Of a stretch of 64,000 nt of DNA, positions 37,991 through 48,460 are shown piece by piece. The stretch is from Capnocytophaga sp. oral taxon 878. GTDB taxonomy: Bacteria > Bacteroidota > Bacteroidia > Flavobacteriales > Flavobacteriaceae. Each line of letters begins with the position of its first letter. The first letter of the stretch is position 1. The notes beneath the pieces were generated by a model. The model did not search any database. It saw nothing but the letters and a program-made list of their open reading frames with translations, and had not been told where the DNA came from. The stretch lies in contig NZ_CP027229.1 of the NCBI RefSeq assembly GCF_002999135.1, forward strand, positions 2,641,501 to 2,705,500, read 5' to 3'. The position numbers and the translations under genes were made by a program.

Positions 37991-38636
37991 TTAAAAGTAC
38001 TCTATTTTTCGCTCCACATACAGCACCGGTACGCCTTGCTCGTAGGTAATCATTTTCACCCAATTACCCTGTTTGTCATCCGTATATTCATATTTGCACA
38101 GATAGTTTAACGAAAGAGTCAAATGCTCCAGCATACGCCCATCAGGCGCAAATTTGTTAAAATATCCATTATTCTTATTGTCGTTTATAATCAAGTACTC
38201 TTCTTTCAGGTGTCCTTTCTCATCATAAGTAAATTTAGAATCCCATATCCACCCCTCAGGAACCATTTGGAAAACACACCCCACAAGCTGCCCATCATCT
38301 CCGTATTGGTACGAGGCTCTTGAGGTAACTTCCCCACTTCGGTAAAAGTCTATCCCCACAAGCCGTTTGTCTTTGTAGGTAAATATCTCCTTAGCCTTTG
38401 GTATCCCATTGCCATTTGTAGTAATATTTTCTATAGGTTGCCCATCTACCGTATAGAGGTGCTTACAGATAGCCCTTTCGCTTGCCTCCTTCTCCTCTCC
38501 CAGTATCTCTTCCTCCAATTGTCCCTTCTTATTGTATTTGTACGAGTCTTTAATAACCAACAAATCACGCACATAAACCAATTCACCGCTAAACTTATTT
38601 TCCGCATTGTAAGTATGTACTATTTTTCGATGAAAA
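37991..38636 (-). pseudogene. 3' half of a gene split by the integrated element
   Basis: This stretch codes the C-terminal two thirds of a protein related to the intact one at 56008-56994: KIVHTYN, YKYNKKGQLEEEILG, YDEKGHLKEEYLIINDNKNNGY and the nearly identical ending EYTDDKQGNWVKMITYE..YVERKIEYF. Its N-terminus is missing here; codons before FHRKIV come from the element. The 5' half is at 52296-52655. Removal of the element rejoins them as LFDTVFHRKIVHTYN without a frameshift. Read from inside the element the frame opens at a spurious ATG at 38686. Confidence 0.9.
38624..38636 (+). other. Left attachment core (attL)
   Basis: TTTTCGATGAAAA, at the exact point where the chromosomal gene sequence ends. 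It matches the right core except for the central base. Confidence 0.8.
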
Positions 38637-38843
38637 TTACGAATAAAAAGCAAAACTACAAAAAATAATGTAATTAGCTCATACAAAGAGGATTAATTTT
38701 TTGACAGGAAGATAAGAGAAGACAGAGTCTTAGATATTTTAGATAGGTTTTTTCAAAAATAGGTTTCTAAATCGTTACCTACTATACTGAAAAATATTTT
38801 TTATTAATAGGTTATATTTCAGTGTTTTACACCTTTTTTCATA

Positions 38844-38874
38844 TTGTACAGTAACTTGATAAAAAGTACTTTCG
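38844..38874 (+). promoter_or_regulatory. Probable integrase promoter
   Basis: TTG (38844-38846), 20 bp, TACTTTCG (38867-38874), a near match to TAnnTTTG, 19 bp before the integrase ATG. The rest of 38687-38893 is non-coding element end. Confidence 0.5.
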
Positions 38875-38893
38875 CAAATTAAAAAATTAGAGT

Positions 38894-40129
38894 ATGAAAA
38901 AAGTAAAACGCTCAACTTTTAAGGTATTGTTCTACCTTAAAAAGAACGCCCCAAAAAAGAACGGTAAAGTTGCTATTATGGGGCGTATTACCATTGACAA
39001 TCAGGTAGCTCAGTTTAGTACCAAACTTGAAATCCTTCCACAGAAATGGGATTTGAAGTACGGAAGGGTAACAGGTAAAACAGAAGAAGCTACCCAACTT
39101 AATCGCAAGCTGGAAGAGATTCGCTCACGTATCATTACTCATTATGAGGTGTTGATGAAGTACGAGGGAGTGGTTACTGCTCAGAAGCTAAAAGCTACTT
39201 TTCTAGGCATAGGAGTAATGGAAGATTCCTTGCTAAAAGTCTATGAGAATTTCAAAGAAGGCTTTGCCTTGATGGTAGAAAAAGGTGTTAGAAGTTACAG
39301 CACTCTTAACAAATATGAGAATGTATACACTCATTTGAGCGAGTTTATCCAGTACAAATACCGCAGAAGTGATATTTCTTTCAAAGAGCTTACAGAAGAC
39401 TTTATTAATGATTTTGACTTTTACCTTAGAGTCAATAAAAGTCTTACTCACAACACAATATGGGTTTATATGATGCCCCTTTGTAAAATGGTAGAAATAG
39501 CTATAGACAAGGGTATCATCTATCGTAATCCCTTTAAGAATTACATAAGCTCTATGGAGGAGAAAGACAGAGGCTATTTGCTTAGAGAGGAAGTAGAAAC
39601 TCTTTTACAATATCACCCTAAGAGTGCTTCTGCTGAATTAGTACGAGACCTATTTGTTTTTAGTTGCTTTACAGGTTTTTCGTATATTGACATTAAGCAG
39701 CTCAAAAAAAGTCACTTACAATCATTCTTTGACGGCAACAAATGGCTTATCAAACGACGTCAGAAATCCGATGTGCCTTGTAATGTTCGTCTGTTGGATA
39801 TAGCCGAGAAAATTATTGAAAAATATGAGGGTACGACTCGTACAGAGGCACTATTTCCTACACCCTCCAATGCTAATTGCAACCTCCTGATTAAAAAGAT
39901 GATGAAAGATTGTAACATCATTCGTGAAAAACCTATCTCCTTTCACTGGGCACGCCATACCTTTGGTACTCTGTTCTTAACAGAAGGGGTTCCCTTGGAA
40001 AGCGTTAGCAAGATGATGGGACATAAGAATATCAAAACCACCCAGATTTATGCTAAAATCACCAATGAGAAAATTAGCAAGGATATGGAAATTGCTGCCG
40101 AACGATTAAAGAATTTAAAGATAGGCTAA
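38894..40129 (+). CDS. Tyrosine recombinase (integrase), Bacteroidota mobile-element type
   Basis: The 411-residue protein has an arm-binding domain (about 1-60), a core-binding SAM-like domain (110-215) and a catalytic domain with H351-x-x-R354 (HWARHTF), H377 (GHKN) and nucleophile Y386. The position of the first catalytic arginine holds S263 (FTGFSYIDI), as in IntDOT. It would excise and integrate the element at the short core repeats. It lies 258 bp inside the left border and reads inward. The composition matches the element rather than the chromosome. Confidence 0.93.
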   Translation: MKKVKRSTFKVLFYLKKNAPKKNGKVAIMGRITIDNQVAQFSTKLEILPQKWDLKYGRVTGKTEEATQLNRKLEEIRSRIITHYEVLMKYEGVVTAQKLKATFLGIGVMEDSLLKVYENFKEGFALMVEKGVRSYSTLNKYENVYTHLSEFIQYKYRRSDISFKELTEDFINDFDFYLRVNKSLTHNTIWVYMMPLCKMVEIAIDKGIIYRNPFKNYISSMEEKDRGYLLREEVETLLQYHPKSASAELVRDLFVFSCFTGFSYIDIKQLKKSHLQSFFDGNKWLIKRRQKSDVPCNVRLLDIAEKIIEKYEGTTRTEALFPTPSNANCNLLIKKMMKDCNIIREKPISFHWARHTFGTLFLTEGVPLESVSKMMGHKNIKTTQIYAKITNEKISKDMEIAAERLKNLKIG

Positions 40130-40343
40130 CTAACAAATTTCTTCTTAGAATTAAAATCCATTGATAACATTTCAAAAAGAGATGTGTCAATGGATTTTTT
40201 TGTTGCCTTACAGAAAGCTATTAGAAGAGAAAAAGACTTCAACAAATAAGGAAAAGGATATTCGTTTGTCACAAATAGAAATACGTCATTAAGACTTACC
40301 TATTTTCCCTGTTTTAAACACTTAAGGCACGTAATGGCGGTTC

Positions 40344-40512
40344 GTTGTTCGAGTGCAAAGGTATTTCTGTGTTATTAACGCTTCTTGCAAGGTCAAGCCC
40401 GATGGGTTTTCAAAAAAATCTCCAGCCCTTGTCCGTTGTCCTGCGGGTAGTATTTTTTTGAAAAACCTTGCAGAAGCTAAACACAGACCTTTTATGGCAC
40501 TCGAAACGAAAC
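40344..40512. repeat. Large imperfect inverted repeat in the element
   Basis: The left arm TTCGAGTGC..AAAGGT..TCTGTGTT..GCTTCT..GCAAGGT..TTTTCAAAAAAAT is mirrored by the right arm ending GGCACTCGAAA. The whole can fold into a structure of about 160 nt. A minus-strand TACCTTTG is in the left arm. It could be a leader RNA or recombination/transfer site. The stretch 40130-40988 contains this, an oriT-like repeat and no convincing gene. Confidence 0.65.
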
Positions 40513-40885
40513 CAGCTCATTCCGACCTTTAAGCGAATAAAAAAAATGTCAAATATGAGAAAAATGCCGCTTCTTACAGATTGTTTTTTAAAACGAATAC
40601 CGCTTTTCCTCCCATTGTCGAATAAAAAATTTCAAACTATGTAGCTACTTAATTACGTTTTTACTTTCGTACATACTTGCTTGCTTTGATACGTGAATGC
40701 AAAGTAATGTACAAATATACATATAGCTTTACATAGAATTGTAAATAACTTTGTAAGTAAGTGATTGATTAAATATATTGCTAATATGCCCTAAATCACT
40801 TTATGAGCTTGTAGTGTTTATCTTCTTTTCTTATGGTTAATTAAAATTTGACCTTTAGGGAGAATTTTCTGTTCACCCGAACAGA

Positions 40886-40939
40886 GCAAGTTGTGTTTTG
40901 AGGCACGCATTAGGCGTTTAGGCACTCAAAACCACTTGC
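40886..40939 (+). other. Candidate origin of transfer (oriT)
   Basis: GCAAGTTGTGTTTTGAG (40886-40902) is mirrored by CTCAAAACCACTTGC (40925-40939) with a 22-nt loop. It sits 49 bp upstream of the MobA-like gene, where Bacteroidota mobilizable elements usually have their nick region. Assignment is by position and symmetry only. Confidence 0.5.
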
Positions 40940-40988
40940 CCTTGCAGGGAGCCGAAAACCTCTCCAAAGTCGTGGTTTTTACTTACTA

Positions 40989-41450
40989 ATGAAATTGTAT
41001 ATGGACAATAAATTACAACCTCAAAAACGAAAATTAGGAAGAGTTCCTAAAATAGATAAGGCTATTTACCGGTATACTATCAGTTTCAATCAGGTAGAAC
41101 ATACTCGATTTTTATCTCTTTTCGAACAATCAGGAATGAAAGTCAAAGCTCATTTTATCACTTCGGTATTATTTTCCAAAGAAATCAAAAGTGTAAAAAT
41201 CGATAAATCAGTAATGGATTTTTATATCAAACTCACCGAACTCTATGGACAATTTCGGGCAGTGGGCGTGAATTACAATCAGATAGTAAAGATTTTGTAT
41301 CGCAATTTTTCCGAAAAGAAAGCCGCTGCCTATCTGTTTAAACTCGAACAGCAAACCGCTCAAATGGTGGCTATCTGTAAAGAAATTATGGCTCTTTCGC
41401 AACAATTAGAACAGCATATCACTGAAAAAAACAAGAAAAATGGTCGCTAA
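40989..41450 (+). CDS. MobA-like mobilization accessory protein
   Basis: The 153-residue protein (an ATG at 41001 is an alternative start) has a basic N-terminus, a central region RYTISFNQVEHTRFLSLF and the segment FRAVGVNYNQIVKILYRNF shared by MobA/MobC-type relaxosome proteins with a ribbon-helix-helix fold. Such proteins bind oriT and help the relaxase. The stop overlaps the ATG of the relaxase fragment by 11 bases, the usual mobA-mobB coupling. A mutated, inverted partial copy is at 50345-50637. Confidence 0.8.
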   Translation: MKLYMDNKLQPQKRKLGRVPKIDKAIYRYTISFNQVEHTRFLSLFEQSGMKVKAHFITSVLFSKEIKSVKIDKSVMDFYIKLTELYGQFRAVGVNYNQIVKILYRNFSEKKAAAYLFKLEQQTAQMVAICKEIMALSQQLEQHITEKNKKNGR

Positions 41451-41499
41451 AATACATCGAGGAAGTAATCTTTTGGAAGTATGGACAACCAAAAGGTAA
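41440..41499 (+). pseudogene. 5' remnant of relaxase gene
   Basis: Nineteen codons starting MVAKIHRGSNLLEV, very like the start of Bacteroidota MobB-type relaxases (MVAKI..GSNL), then a stop. Everything with the HUH catalytic residues is gone, so the element cannot make its own relaxase from this copy. Confidence 0.72.
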
Positions 41500-41696
41500 A
41501 TACCGAGATGAAAAATTATCAGAAAATCCCGCAAATTCTATCCTTTTTAGATGAAGAGGGAACAGATAAGATGCAAGAACAAATACAAACCAATTACAAG
41601 CAAGTGAAGTTAGATATTGTCAAACTTATCAAAAACGAACTTGAACACATCGAAAACGATTCTAATTTGGCTCATTTCCAAACATCATATAAGTAA
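41481..41696 (+). CDS. Small protein of unknown function
   Basis: A 71-residue, Lys/Asn/Gln-rich, probably helical protein that overlaps the end of the relaxase remnant in another frame. No family is recognised and it may be a chance frame at the deletion scar. Downstream, 41697-42081 is AT-rich and non-coding; it contains only an 8-bp inverted repeat CGTAACTC/GAGTTACG (41853-41877). Confidence 0.4.
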   Translation: MDNQKVNTEMKNYQKIPQILSFLDEEGTDKMQEQIQTNYKQVKLDIVKLIKNELEHIENDSNLAHFQTSYK

Positions 41697-42081
41697 TAAG
41701 TAGTTGATTTTGTTGAATATGATTTATTTTCTATGTAATGAAAAAAATCAGTTCTTTAAATTATTGATTATAAACAATTTGTTTAATTTAGAATAATATA
41801 AGGTAACGACTTAATAACGGAAATAATTTCATTGATTTTACTTGTTTTGTGTCGTAACTCAATGTCGCAGAGTTACGAACTATTTACAAATCGGCGAAAA
41901 AACTTCTACCTCTTTCAAAAGGTTAATAGTAAGACAATCTCAAGTGTCATCGAACCAAAATGTGAGTATTGAAACGAAAAACATTTATCCTAATTCTTAA
42001 TATATATGCACCGTTTACTCTCCATTTTAATGAAATTACTTTGTTCTTAATCTCCGTTATTATATTAATTTTTCAGAGTCA

Positions 42082-42429
42082 TCAACATTTACGTTTTTGT
42101 TCATACAAAGTTCTCCACTTCCGTTTTTCAAGTTCGCGTTTCAGGAGCATCGTAGCGATAACCCTACTGATGGGCGTGTTGTTATTTTCTTGCAAGGCTA
42201 CTTTGAGTTTTTCTTCCGAAACATCTACCCGATAAAGTATGCTGATAAGCTTGTTGAAATCCGTCTGAATCAAAAAATCTACATACGCAACTAAAACCTC
42301 AAATTGTTCTCCAAAAGAAATGTTTTTTTCAATACTTACTTCTTTATTTAATTGAGAATAAACTTCTCGAATAGCAAGTTTCTTTTCTTCCAAAGAAATT
42401 AGAGAATCGTTATTTGATTGATTTTCCAT
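42082..42429 (-). CDS. Small conserved Bacteroidota protein, last gene of the cargo operon
   Basis: The 115-residue protein is acidic and helical, with ILYRVDVSEEKLKVALQEN and ATMLLKRELEKRKW. I recall similar uncharacterised proteins in flavobacteria but no function. It starts 35 bp after the stop of nrdA on the same strand, so it is probably translated from the same message. Confidence 0.65.
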   Translation of the reverse strand: MENQSNNDSLISLEEKKLAIREVYSQLNKEVSIEKNISFGEQFEVLVAYVDFLIQTDFNKLISILYRVDVSEEKLKVALQENNNTPISRVIATMLLKRELEKRKWRTLYEQKRKC

Positions 42430-42464
42430 CTTTTTATTTAAAAACGAATAGTTTCAATAGAAAG

Positions 42465-44798
42465 TTAACTTCCACACGCCAAACATTCCTCAGGGTTGTC
42501 TAGCGAGCAGGCTACTTGTGATTGTCCTAAAAGCAGCTGCGTATCTACGGTAAATTTGATGGCATCTACGGCGGCTTTGGTGCGGAGGTAGTACATACCC
42601 GTTTTGAGTCCGCTTTTCCACGCGTGGAAGTGCATCGAGGTGAGCTTTGCCAAATTCGGCTCTGCCATAAAGAGGTTGAGCGACTGCGACTGACAGATAA
42701 ACGCTCCTCGCTCTGCCGCCATATCAATGATGGTTTTTTGCTTGATTTCCCAAACGGTTTTGTACAATTCTTTCAGCTCCGTAGGGATTTCAGGAATGTT
42801 TTGCACCGAACCATTTTCGGCGATGAGTTTGTTTTTCATCGTAGGGTTCCAAAGTCCCAACTCGATGAGGTCTTTGAGTAAGAATTTATTCACCACCACA
42901 AATTCGCCCGAAAGCACACGGCGGTTATAAATATTGCTGGTGTAGGGTTCAAAGCACTCATTGTTGCCCAAAATCTGCGAAGTAGAGGCGGTAGGCATCG
43001 GTGCTAAAAGAAGCGAATTGCGTACGCCGTGGGTCATCACCTCTTGGCGAAGTTTTTCCCAATCCCAACGGTCAGAAGGGACAACTTGCCACAAATCAAA
43101 CTGAAATTTCCCTTCCGAAAGCGGCGACCCTGCAAACGAGCTGTATGCCCCTTGCTCCTTTGCCAAGTCCATCGAGGCTTCCATCGAGGCAAAATAAATC
43201 GTCTCGAAAATATCCTTGTTCAGCCTCCGAGCTTCTGGGCTTTCAAAGGGCAAACGGAGGAGTAAAAACACATCTGCCAAGCCCTGCACGCCTAAGCCTA
43301 TCGGACGATGGCGGTCGTTGGAAGTTTTGGTCTCAGGAATGGGATAATAATTTCCATCGATGATTTTATTGAGATTTCGCGTAACGATTTTGGTTACTTC
43401 GTAGAGTTTTTGAAAATCAAATCCCCCACTGGAAACATAGCGAGGCAATGCCAAGGAAGCCAAATTGCACACCGACACCTCATCGGCGTTGGTATATTCC
43501 ATAATTTCGGTGCAGAGGTTAGAACTGCGTATCGTACCAATGTTCTTTTGGTTTGATTTTTCATTCACGGCATCTTTGTAGCACATATAAGGCGTGCCGG
43601 TTTCTATTTGAGCTTCGAGAATGGCTGTCCAGAGTTCGCGTGCTTTGATTTGCTTGCGGAATTTTCCTTCGTTTTCGTAAGTGGTATAAAGTTCGTTGAA
43701 TTTTTCGCCATACACCTCGTACAGCCCTTGTGCTTCGTTGGGGTCAAAGAGCGACCACATTTGGTCGGCTTCTACGCGTTGCATAAAGAGGTCAGGAATC
43801 CAAAGGGCAGGAAATAAATCCCTTGCGCGCATCTCCTCCTTACCGTGATTTTTACGAATATCAATAAAATCAAAAATATCCGAGTGCCACGGTTCGATAT
43901 ACACGGCAATGGCACCTTTGCGTTTGCCTCCACCTTGATCTACATAACGAGCCGTATCGTTGAACACGCGAAGCATCGGAATGATGCCGTTGGAAATTCC
44001 GCCAGTCCCTTTGATATAACTGCCTGTGGAACGAATGTTGTGAATGCTCACGCCAATTCCGCCTGCCGATTGCGAAATCAAAGCACAGCGTTTGAGGGTA
44101 TCGAAAATCCCTGCGATACTGTCTTCGGTCATACTCAGCAAGAAGCAAGACGACATTTGCGGTTTGGGCGTACCTGCGTTGAAGAGCGTTGGTGTGGCGT
44201 GGATAAACCATTTTTCGCTCATCAGGTTGTAAGTTTCAATCGCTGCCTGAATATCTTCTTTGTGAATGCCCAAGGCGACACGCATAAAGAGATGTTGCGG
44301 TCGTTCGGTTACCTTTCCGTTGGTGCGAATGAGGTACGAACGCTCCAAGGTTTTGAATCCGAAGTAATCAAAATTATAATCACGGTCGTAGATGAGACTG
44401 CTGTCGAGTTCATCTGCGTTTTTACGAATGATTTTATAAATTTCTTCCGAGATGAGCGGTGCGTGGGTTTGGGTTACAGGGTCGGTGTATTCGTAAAGCA
44501 ATTTGGCGGTTTTAGAAAAGGATTTGAGGGTATTTTTATGCAAATTGCTCACCGCGATGCGTGCCGCCAAGACCGAAAAATCGGGGTGAATGGTGGTTTG
44601 TGCAGCGGCGGTTTCGGCAGTGAGGTTGTCCAGTTCGGTAGTGGTAACATTGTCGTAAATCCCTTGAATTACCTTTTTAGCAATTTCGATGACATCTTTT
44701 TCCGAAATCGATAATCCGTAGATGAGTTTATAAATACGAGCCGTGATTTTATCAAAATGAACGGCTTCTTTTTTTCCGTTTCTCTTTATTACAAACAT
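42465..44798 (-). CDS. nrdA: Class Ia ribonucleotide reductase, alpha subunit
   Basis: The 777-residue protein has an N-terminal ATP cone ([18 protein letters not shown]), the catalytic cysteine region [20 protein letters not shown] with the Asn/Cys/Glu active site, the second disulfide cysteine in [10 protein letters not shown], and the C-terminal shuttle pair in CLACGS. With NrdB it makes deoxyribonucleotides in air. The gene lies 8 bp after def in the cargo operon of the element. All key residues are present, so it should be functional. Confidence 0.95.
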   Translation of the reverse strand: MFVIKRNGKKEAVHFDKITARIYKLIYGLSISEKDVIEIAKKVIQGIYDNVTTTELDNLTAETAAAQTTIHPDFSVLAARIAVSNLHKNTLKSFSKTAKLLYEYTDPVTQTHAPLISEEIYKIIRKNADELDSSLIYDRDYNFDYFGFKTLERSYLIRTNGKVTERPQHLFMRVALGIHKEDIQAAIETYNLMSEKWFIHATPTLFNAGTPKPQMSSCFLLSMTEDSIAGIFDTLKRCALISQSAGGIGVSIHNIRSTGSYIKGTGGISNGIIPMLRVFNDTARYVDQGGGKRKGAIAVYIEPWHSDIFDFIDIRKNHGKEEMRARDLFPALWIPDLFMQRVEADQMWSLFDPNEAQGLYEVYGEKFNELYTTYENEGKFRKQIKARELWTAILEAQIETGTPYMCYKDAVNEKSNQKNIGTIRSSNLCTEIMEYTNADEVSVCNLASLALPRYVSSGGFDFQKLYEVTKIVTRNLNKIIDGNYYPIPETKTSNDRHRPIGLGVQGLADVFLLLRLPFESPEARRLNKDIFETIYFASMEASMDLAKEQGAYSSFAGSPLSEGKFQFDLWQVVPSDRWDWEKLRQEVMTHGVRNSLLLAPMPTASTSQILGNNECFEPYTSNIYNRRVLSGEFVVVNKFLLKDLIELGLWNPTMKNKLIAENGSVQNIPEIPTELKELYKTVWEIKQKTIIDMAAERGAFICQSQSLNLFMAEPNLAKLTSMHFHAWKSGLKTGMYYLRTKAAVDAIKFTVDTQLLLGQSQVACSLDNPEECLACGS

Positions 44799-44806
44799 TT
44801 CTTTCT

Positions 44807-45388
44807 TTATTTGAATTTCATAAAATAATTGGGTTGTAGTTTCCCTTTCAATAATTTTTGAAGTTTGGATTGCATCAATTTTTTCGTCAAGGGTTTCACG
44901 CGGTCAATATAGAGAATGCCTTCCAAATGGTCGTATTCGTGGAGAATCACGCGTGCGGTCATTCCGCTAAAAGTCTCGGTAATGGTTTCAAATTGCTCGT
45001 TTTGGTAGCTCAATTCTACCGACCACGAACGGGCTACTTTTCCTGATAAAAAAGGCAAACTCAAACAGCCCTCTACTTCTTCCCATTGTTCTTCGGAGAG
45101 ATTTTTTATTTGCGGATTGATAAACACTCGCCGAATACCCGTGTCGCCTTTTTCGAAATAGGCTATTTTATCCCTTTCGTCCATCGCCTCGTAAAGCAAT
45201 TGAGAATCGGCAACGAACAACCGCAACGATTTTCCGACCTGCGGTGCTGCCAACCCACAGCCATTGGCCTTTTCCATCGTTTCCCACATATTGGCGATGA
45301 GTTCGTGCAAATTGGGAAAATCAGAGGCTACGGCTTGTGCCTTGACTTTGAGTACATTATTTCCGTAAGCAAATATGGGAAGTTTCAT
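44807..45388 (-). CDS. def: Peptide deformylase
   Basis: The 193-residue metalloenzyme has motif 1 [10 protein letters not shown] (43-52), motif 2 EGCLS (106-110) and motif 3 HEYDH (150-154), so the metal ligands Cys and two His and the catalytic Glu are intact. It removes the formyl group from new proteins. It is placed between nrdB and nrdA, an unusual neighbour. As an extra copy on a mobile element it could also change sensitivity to deformylase inhibitors, which is speculation. Confidence 0.95.
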   Translation of the reverse strand: MKLPIFAYGNNVLKVKAQAVASDFPNLHELIANMWETMEKANGCGLAAPQVGKSLRLFVADSQLLYEAMDERDKIAYFEKGDTGIRRVFINPQIKNLSEEQWEEVEGCLSLPFLSGKVARSWSVELSYQNEQFETITETFSGMTARVILHEYDHLEGILYIDRVKPLTKKLMQSKLQKLLKGKLQPNYFMKFK

Positions 45389-45442
45389 TTTTTTAATGGT
45401 TTTATTTGGCTAATAGCTAATGGCCGATAGCCAATAGTTATT

Positions 45443-46417
45443 TTAAAAATCTTCATCGAGTGAAAAGGTGTTTTGTTCGCTGTTGGTTTGTGCTACGCCT
45501 GTTTTTTGGTATTCGCCTACACGCCGTTCGAAGAAATTGGTTTTTCCTTGCAGAGAAATAAGTTCCATAAAATCAAACGGATTGGTAGCGTTCCACACTT
45601 TATTGCACCCCAAGGCAACGAGCAATCTATCGGCTACAAATTCGATGTATTGGCACATCAGTTCGGCATTCATTCCGATGAGTTTCACAGGGAGTGCATC
45701 GGTAACAAATTCCTTTTCGATAACAACGGCATCTACGATGATTTCTCGTATGGTTTCTTCCGAAAGTTTGTTTTGTAGATGATTGACATAGAGCAAACAA
45801 GCAAAATCGCAGTGCAAGCCTTCGTCCCGACTGATGAGTTCGTTAGAAAAGGTGAGCCCTGGCATCAAGCCGCGTTTTTTGAGCCAAAAAATAGAGCAAA
45901 AACTTCCTGAAAAGAAGATGCCCTCCACCGCAGCAAAGGCGATGAGTCGCTCGGCAAAACTTCCTTTGGTAATCCATCGCAACGCCCATTTTGCTTTTTT
46001 GGTAACACACGGAATGGTTTCGATGGCACGAAGCAAATAATCCTTCTCGGCAGGGTCTTTCACATAAGTATCGATGAGGAGCGAGTACATCTCGGAATGG
46101 ATATTTTCAATCATAATTTGAAATCCGTAGAAACATCGTGCCTCAGGATATTGCACCTCTTGGAGGAAGTTGATGGCAAGATTTTCATTCACGATGCCAT
46201 CACTGGCAGCAAAAAAAGCCAACACTCGCGAGATGAAAAATCGTTCGTTGTCGTTGAGTTTGTTTTGCCAATCGTGGAGATCGGGCGACAAATCTACTTC
46301 TTCTGCCGTCCAAAAACTGGCTTCGGCGTTTTTGTAGAATTGCCAAATATCATTGTGCTGTATAGGAAAAATGACAAAGCGGTCTTTGTTGTCTTGTAAG
46401 AGGGGTTCGGTAATCAT
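45443..46417 (-). CDS. nrdB: Class Ia ribonucleotide reductase, beta subunit
   Basis: The 324-residue protein carries the di-iron/tyrosyl-radical signature: acidic ligands in AEEVDL and ENIHSEMY, the [19 protein letters not shown] block that resembles eukaryotic R2, and [11 protein letters not shown] near residue 193. The C-terminal tail NTFSLDEDF is the type that docks to NrdA. The start overlaps the YceI gene's stop by 4 bases. It needs oxygen to build its cofactor, which suits the SOD and peroxiredoxin in the same operon. Confidence 0.95.
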   Translation of the reverse strand: MITEPLLQDNKDRFVIFPIQHNDIWQFYKNAEASFWTAEEVDLSPDLHDWQNKLNDNERFFISRVLAFFAASDGIVNENLAINFLQEVQYPEARCFYGFQIMIENIHSEMYSLLIDTYVKDPAEKDYLLRAIETIPCVTKKAKWALRWITKGSFAERLIAFAAVEGIFFSGSFCSIFWLKKRGLMPGLTFSNELISRDEGLHCDFACLLYVNHLQNKLSEETIREIIVDAVVIEKEFVTDALPVKLIGMNAELMCQYIEFVADRLLVALGCNKVWNATNPFDFMELISLQGKTNFFERRVGEYQKTGVAQTNSEQNTFSLDEDF

Positions 46418-47019
46418 TTTTTAGTTTCTTTTAATTTTACAGACGCCTGAATATCAACATTTTCCCATACTTTACTTATACCATCAACACCTTTATGCAA
46501 ATCAAAACAAACTGAGTTAAGTACTTCTAAGGCTTTCAAAGCTTTAAAATCTTTCAAATCGATAGAAGATTTGACACTCAATAAATTATCTTTGAATTGA
46601 ATTTCTGCTGGAATATTATTCACACTAACTCCATTCATTCTTAGCTTAATAGTCCATTGATGGTTTTCAAAAATGAATTTTCCTGATATTTTTCCTGCTT
46701 CGTTCATCAATCCGAAAAAGGAATTTTTAATTTTTTCATCTCTGGAAGGATCTCCTGTTGATAACTCCAAAGCACGAATAGAAAACTCAGCATTGTTTAA
46801 AAAATCTTCAATGGATTTTCCTTCTGAAAGGTTGATTAAGTCCACCGATTGAAAAGTTCCTTTTACAGGTAATTTCTCGGTAGTTTTATATGCCGTCCAT
46901 TCTACTTTTGCTGAATTTTCAACGGGTTCAAAAGATGATTTTTCATTTTTACAAGAATACAACAATGTACCTCCTATACCTAATAGTACGATGAATAATT
47001 TTTTGATTTTCATTAGCAT
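46414..47019 (-). CDS. YceI-family lipoprotein
   Basis: The 201-residue protein (ATG at 47019 or 47013) has a lipoprotein signal (LLYSCKN) followed by a YceI lipocalin-like barrel: [20 protein letters not shown], then [15 protein letters not shown] and VCFDLHKG. YceI proteins bind isoprenoid lipids such as quinones in the periplasm and are linked to stress tolerance. It overlaps leucyl aminopeptidase and nrdB at its ends, so it is translationally coupled. Confidence 0.85.
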   Translation of the reverse strand: MLMKIKKLFIVLLGIGGTLLYSCKNEKSSFEPVENSAKVEWTAYKTTEKLPVKGTFQSVDLINLSEGKSIEDFLNNAEFSIRALELSTGDPSRDEKIKNSFFGLMNEAGKISGKFIFENHQWTIKLRMNGVSVNNIPAEIQFKDNLLSVKSSIDLKDFKALKALEVLNSVCFDLHKGVDGISKVWENVDIQASVKLKETKK

Positions 47020-48455
47020 TTACTTTTTACAAATTCATAAATCAGTCTTACAGGCACTGCTGTTGCTCCGCTTTGTTTATAGCCTTTTTTGTCTTTGAGG
47101 AAAGCAGCCCCTGCGATATCGAGATGTACCCAAGGGTAATCGGTAAAATGCTCCAAAAATTTGGCTGCTGTACTCACTCCGCCGATGGGTCCGCCAATGT
47201 TTTTAAGGTCGGCAATATCAGATTTTATGAGTTCGCCGTATTCTTTCCAAAGAGGGAGCTGCACAATGCGTTCATAGACTTCCTCGCCAATGGATTTTAG
47301 AGCATCGATACTTTCTTGGTGGTTGGAAAGTCCTGCAATTCCGAAACTCCCTGTAATCGCCGCCGAAGCTCCCGTGAGCGTAGCCATATCAATCACTAAT
47401 TCAGGGTTGAATTTTTTCGCATAGCAAAGTGCATCTGCCAAAACAAGTCGTCCTTCGGCATCGGTATTTTGCACTTCTACCGTAGTGCCGTCCATTATGG
47501 TAATCACATCATCTACCACTAAGGCATTGGAATTGATTTTGTTATCCGTGGCGGGTACAATACCAATCACATAGTAAGGCAATTGATTCCCCGCAATTAC
47601 CGAAATGATACCCAATACAGCGGCACCACCTGCCATATCGCATTTCATTGTACTCATTACGCCGCCCACTTTGAGTGAGTAACCGCCCGTATCGAACATT
47701 ACACCTTTGCCTACCAAAACCAAAGGTTGAGAATTGACCGCATTTTTCGGTTTGTAGTGCATAATATTAAAAGTGGGTGGTGTTTCCGAGCCTTTATTCA
47801 CGCCGAGCAAACCTCCCATTTTTAGGGTTTCGATTTGTTTTTTATGAAGAATTTCCGTTCCAAAACCGAATTTTTCACCTGCTTCCTGCACCCATTCTGA
47901 AAACTTGAGAGCATCCATATAATTAACAGGTTCATTTACTGCGTTTTTGGTGAGGGAAATGGCTTCAAGAACTGTGTTAAGTTCATTGTATTGCTTTTCA
48001 GAAAGAGCGGTTTCCGAAACAAATAGCGTGATTTTACCCGTCTTTTTTTTGGATAGATATTTATCAAAATGATAACTGCTAAGCAACACACCTTCCAAGA
48101 GGGCGTATTTTTCTTTTTCGGAGAAAAGTTCCAGATTTTCAAGAACCGCCTCCACCGAAGATGAAACAGAAGATGGTTGTAGTTGTTGCACAATGGTTGC
48201 CCCTACTTGTCTTAAATCCTCTAATTCGTATTTGGAAACGGCTACCAGCAAACTTTTTTCTTCTTGCCAAAGATGCCAATGTTTATTCTCCTTATCCTCA
48301 AACGACTGATGAATTTCTTCTTTCAAATTTTCCTGAATATCAATATTTTGCAAATCTTTTTGGCTACGAATAAAACGAATTATTGTGCCTTTCTCAAACG
48401 ATAATTTGTCGGCAGTATAGCGTTTTAGCTCTGTATAAAGGTAAGTATCGATCAT
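47013..48455 (-). CDS. Leucyl aminopeptidase (family M17)
   Basis: The ATG at 48455, 5 bases after the peroxiredoxin stop, gives 480 residues. An earlier start would run into the peroxiredoxin gene. The C-terminal catalytic domain has VGKGVMFDTGGYSLK, KCDMAGGAAVLG and NTDAEGRLVLADAL, which supply the two-zinc site. It removes N-terminal residues from peptides and proteins in the cytoplasm. The N-terminal 150 residues are less conserved, as is usual. Confidence 0.93.
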   Translation of the reverse strand: MIDTYLYTELKRYTADKLSFEKGTIIRFIRSQKDLQNIDIQENLKEEIHQSFEDKENKHWHLWQEEKSLLVAVSKYELEDLRQVGATIVQQLQPSSVSSSVEAVLENLELFSEKEKYALLEGVLLSSYHFDKYLSKKKTGKITLFVSETALSEKQYNELNTVLEAISLTKNAVNEPVNYMDALKFSEWVQEAGEKFGFGTEILHKKQIETLKMGGLLGVNKGSETPPTFNIMHYKPKNAVNSQPLVLVGKGVMFDTGGYSLKVGGVMSTMKCDMAGGAAVLGIISVIAGNQLPYYVIGIVPATDNKINSNALVVDDVITIMDGTTVEVQNTDAEGRLVLADALCYAKKFNPELVIDMATLTGASAAITGSFGIAGLSNHQESIDALKSIGEEVYERIVQLPLWKEYGELIKSDIADLKNIGGPIGGVSTAAKFLEHFTDYPWVHLDIAGAAFLKDKKGYKQSGATAVPVRLIYEFVKSKC

Positions 48456-48460
48456 TTTAT

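Noticed and set aside
43845..44714. Long open frame on the plus strand opposite nrdA
   Set aside because: It is antisense to a complete nrdA with all catalytic residues; its protein has no recognisable domain and its length follows from the codon bias of nrdA.
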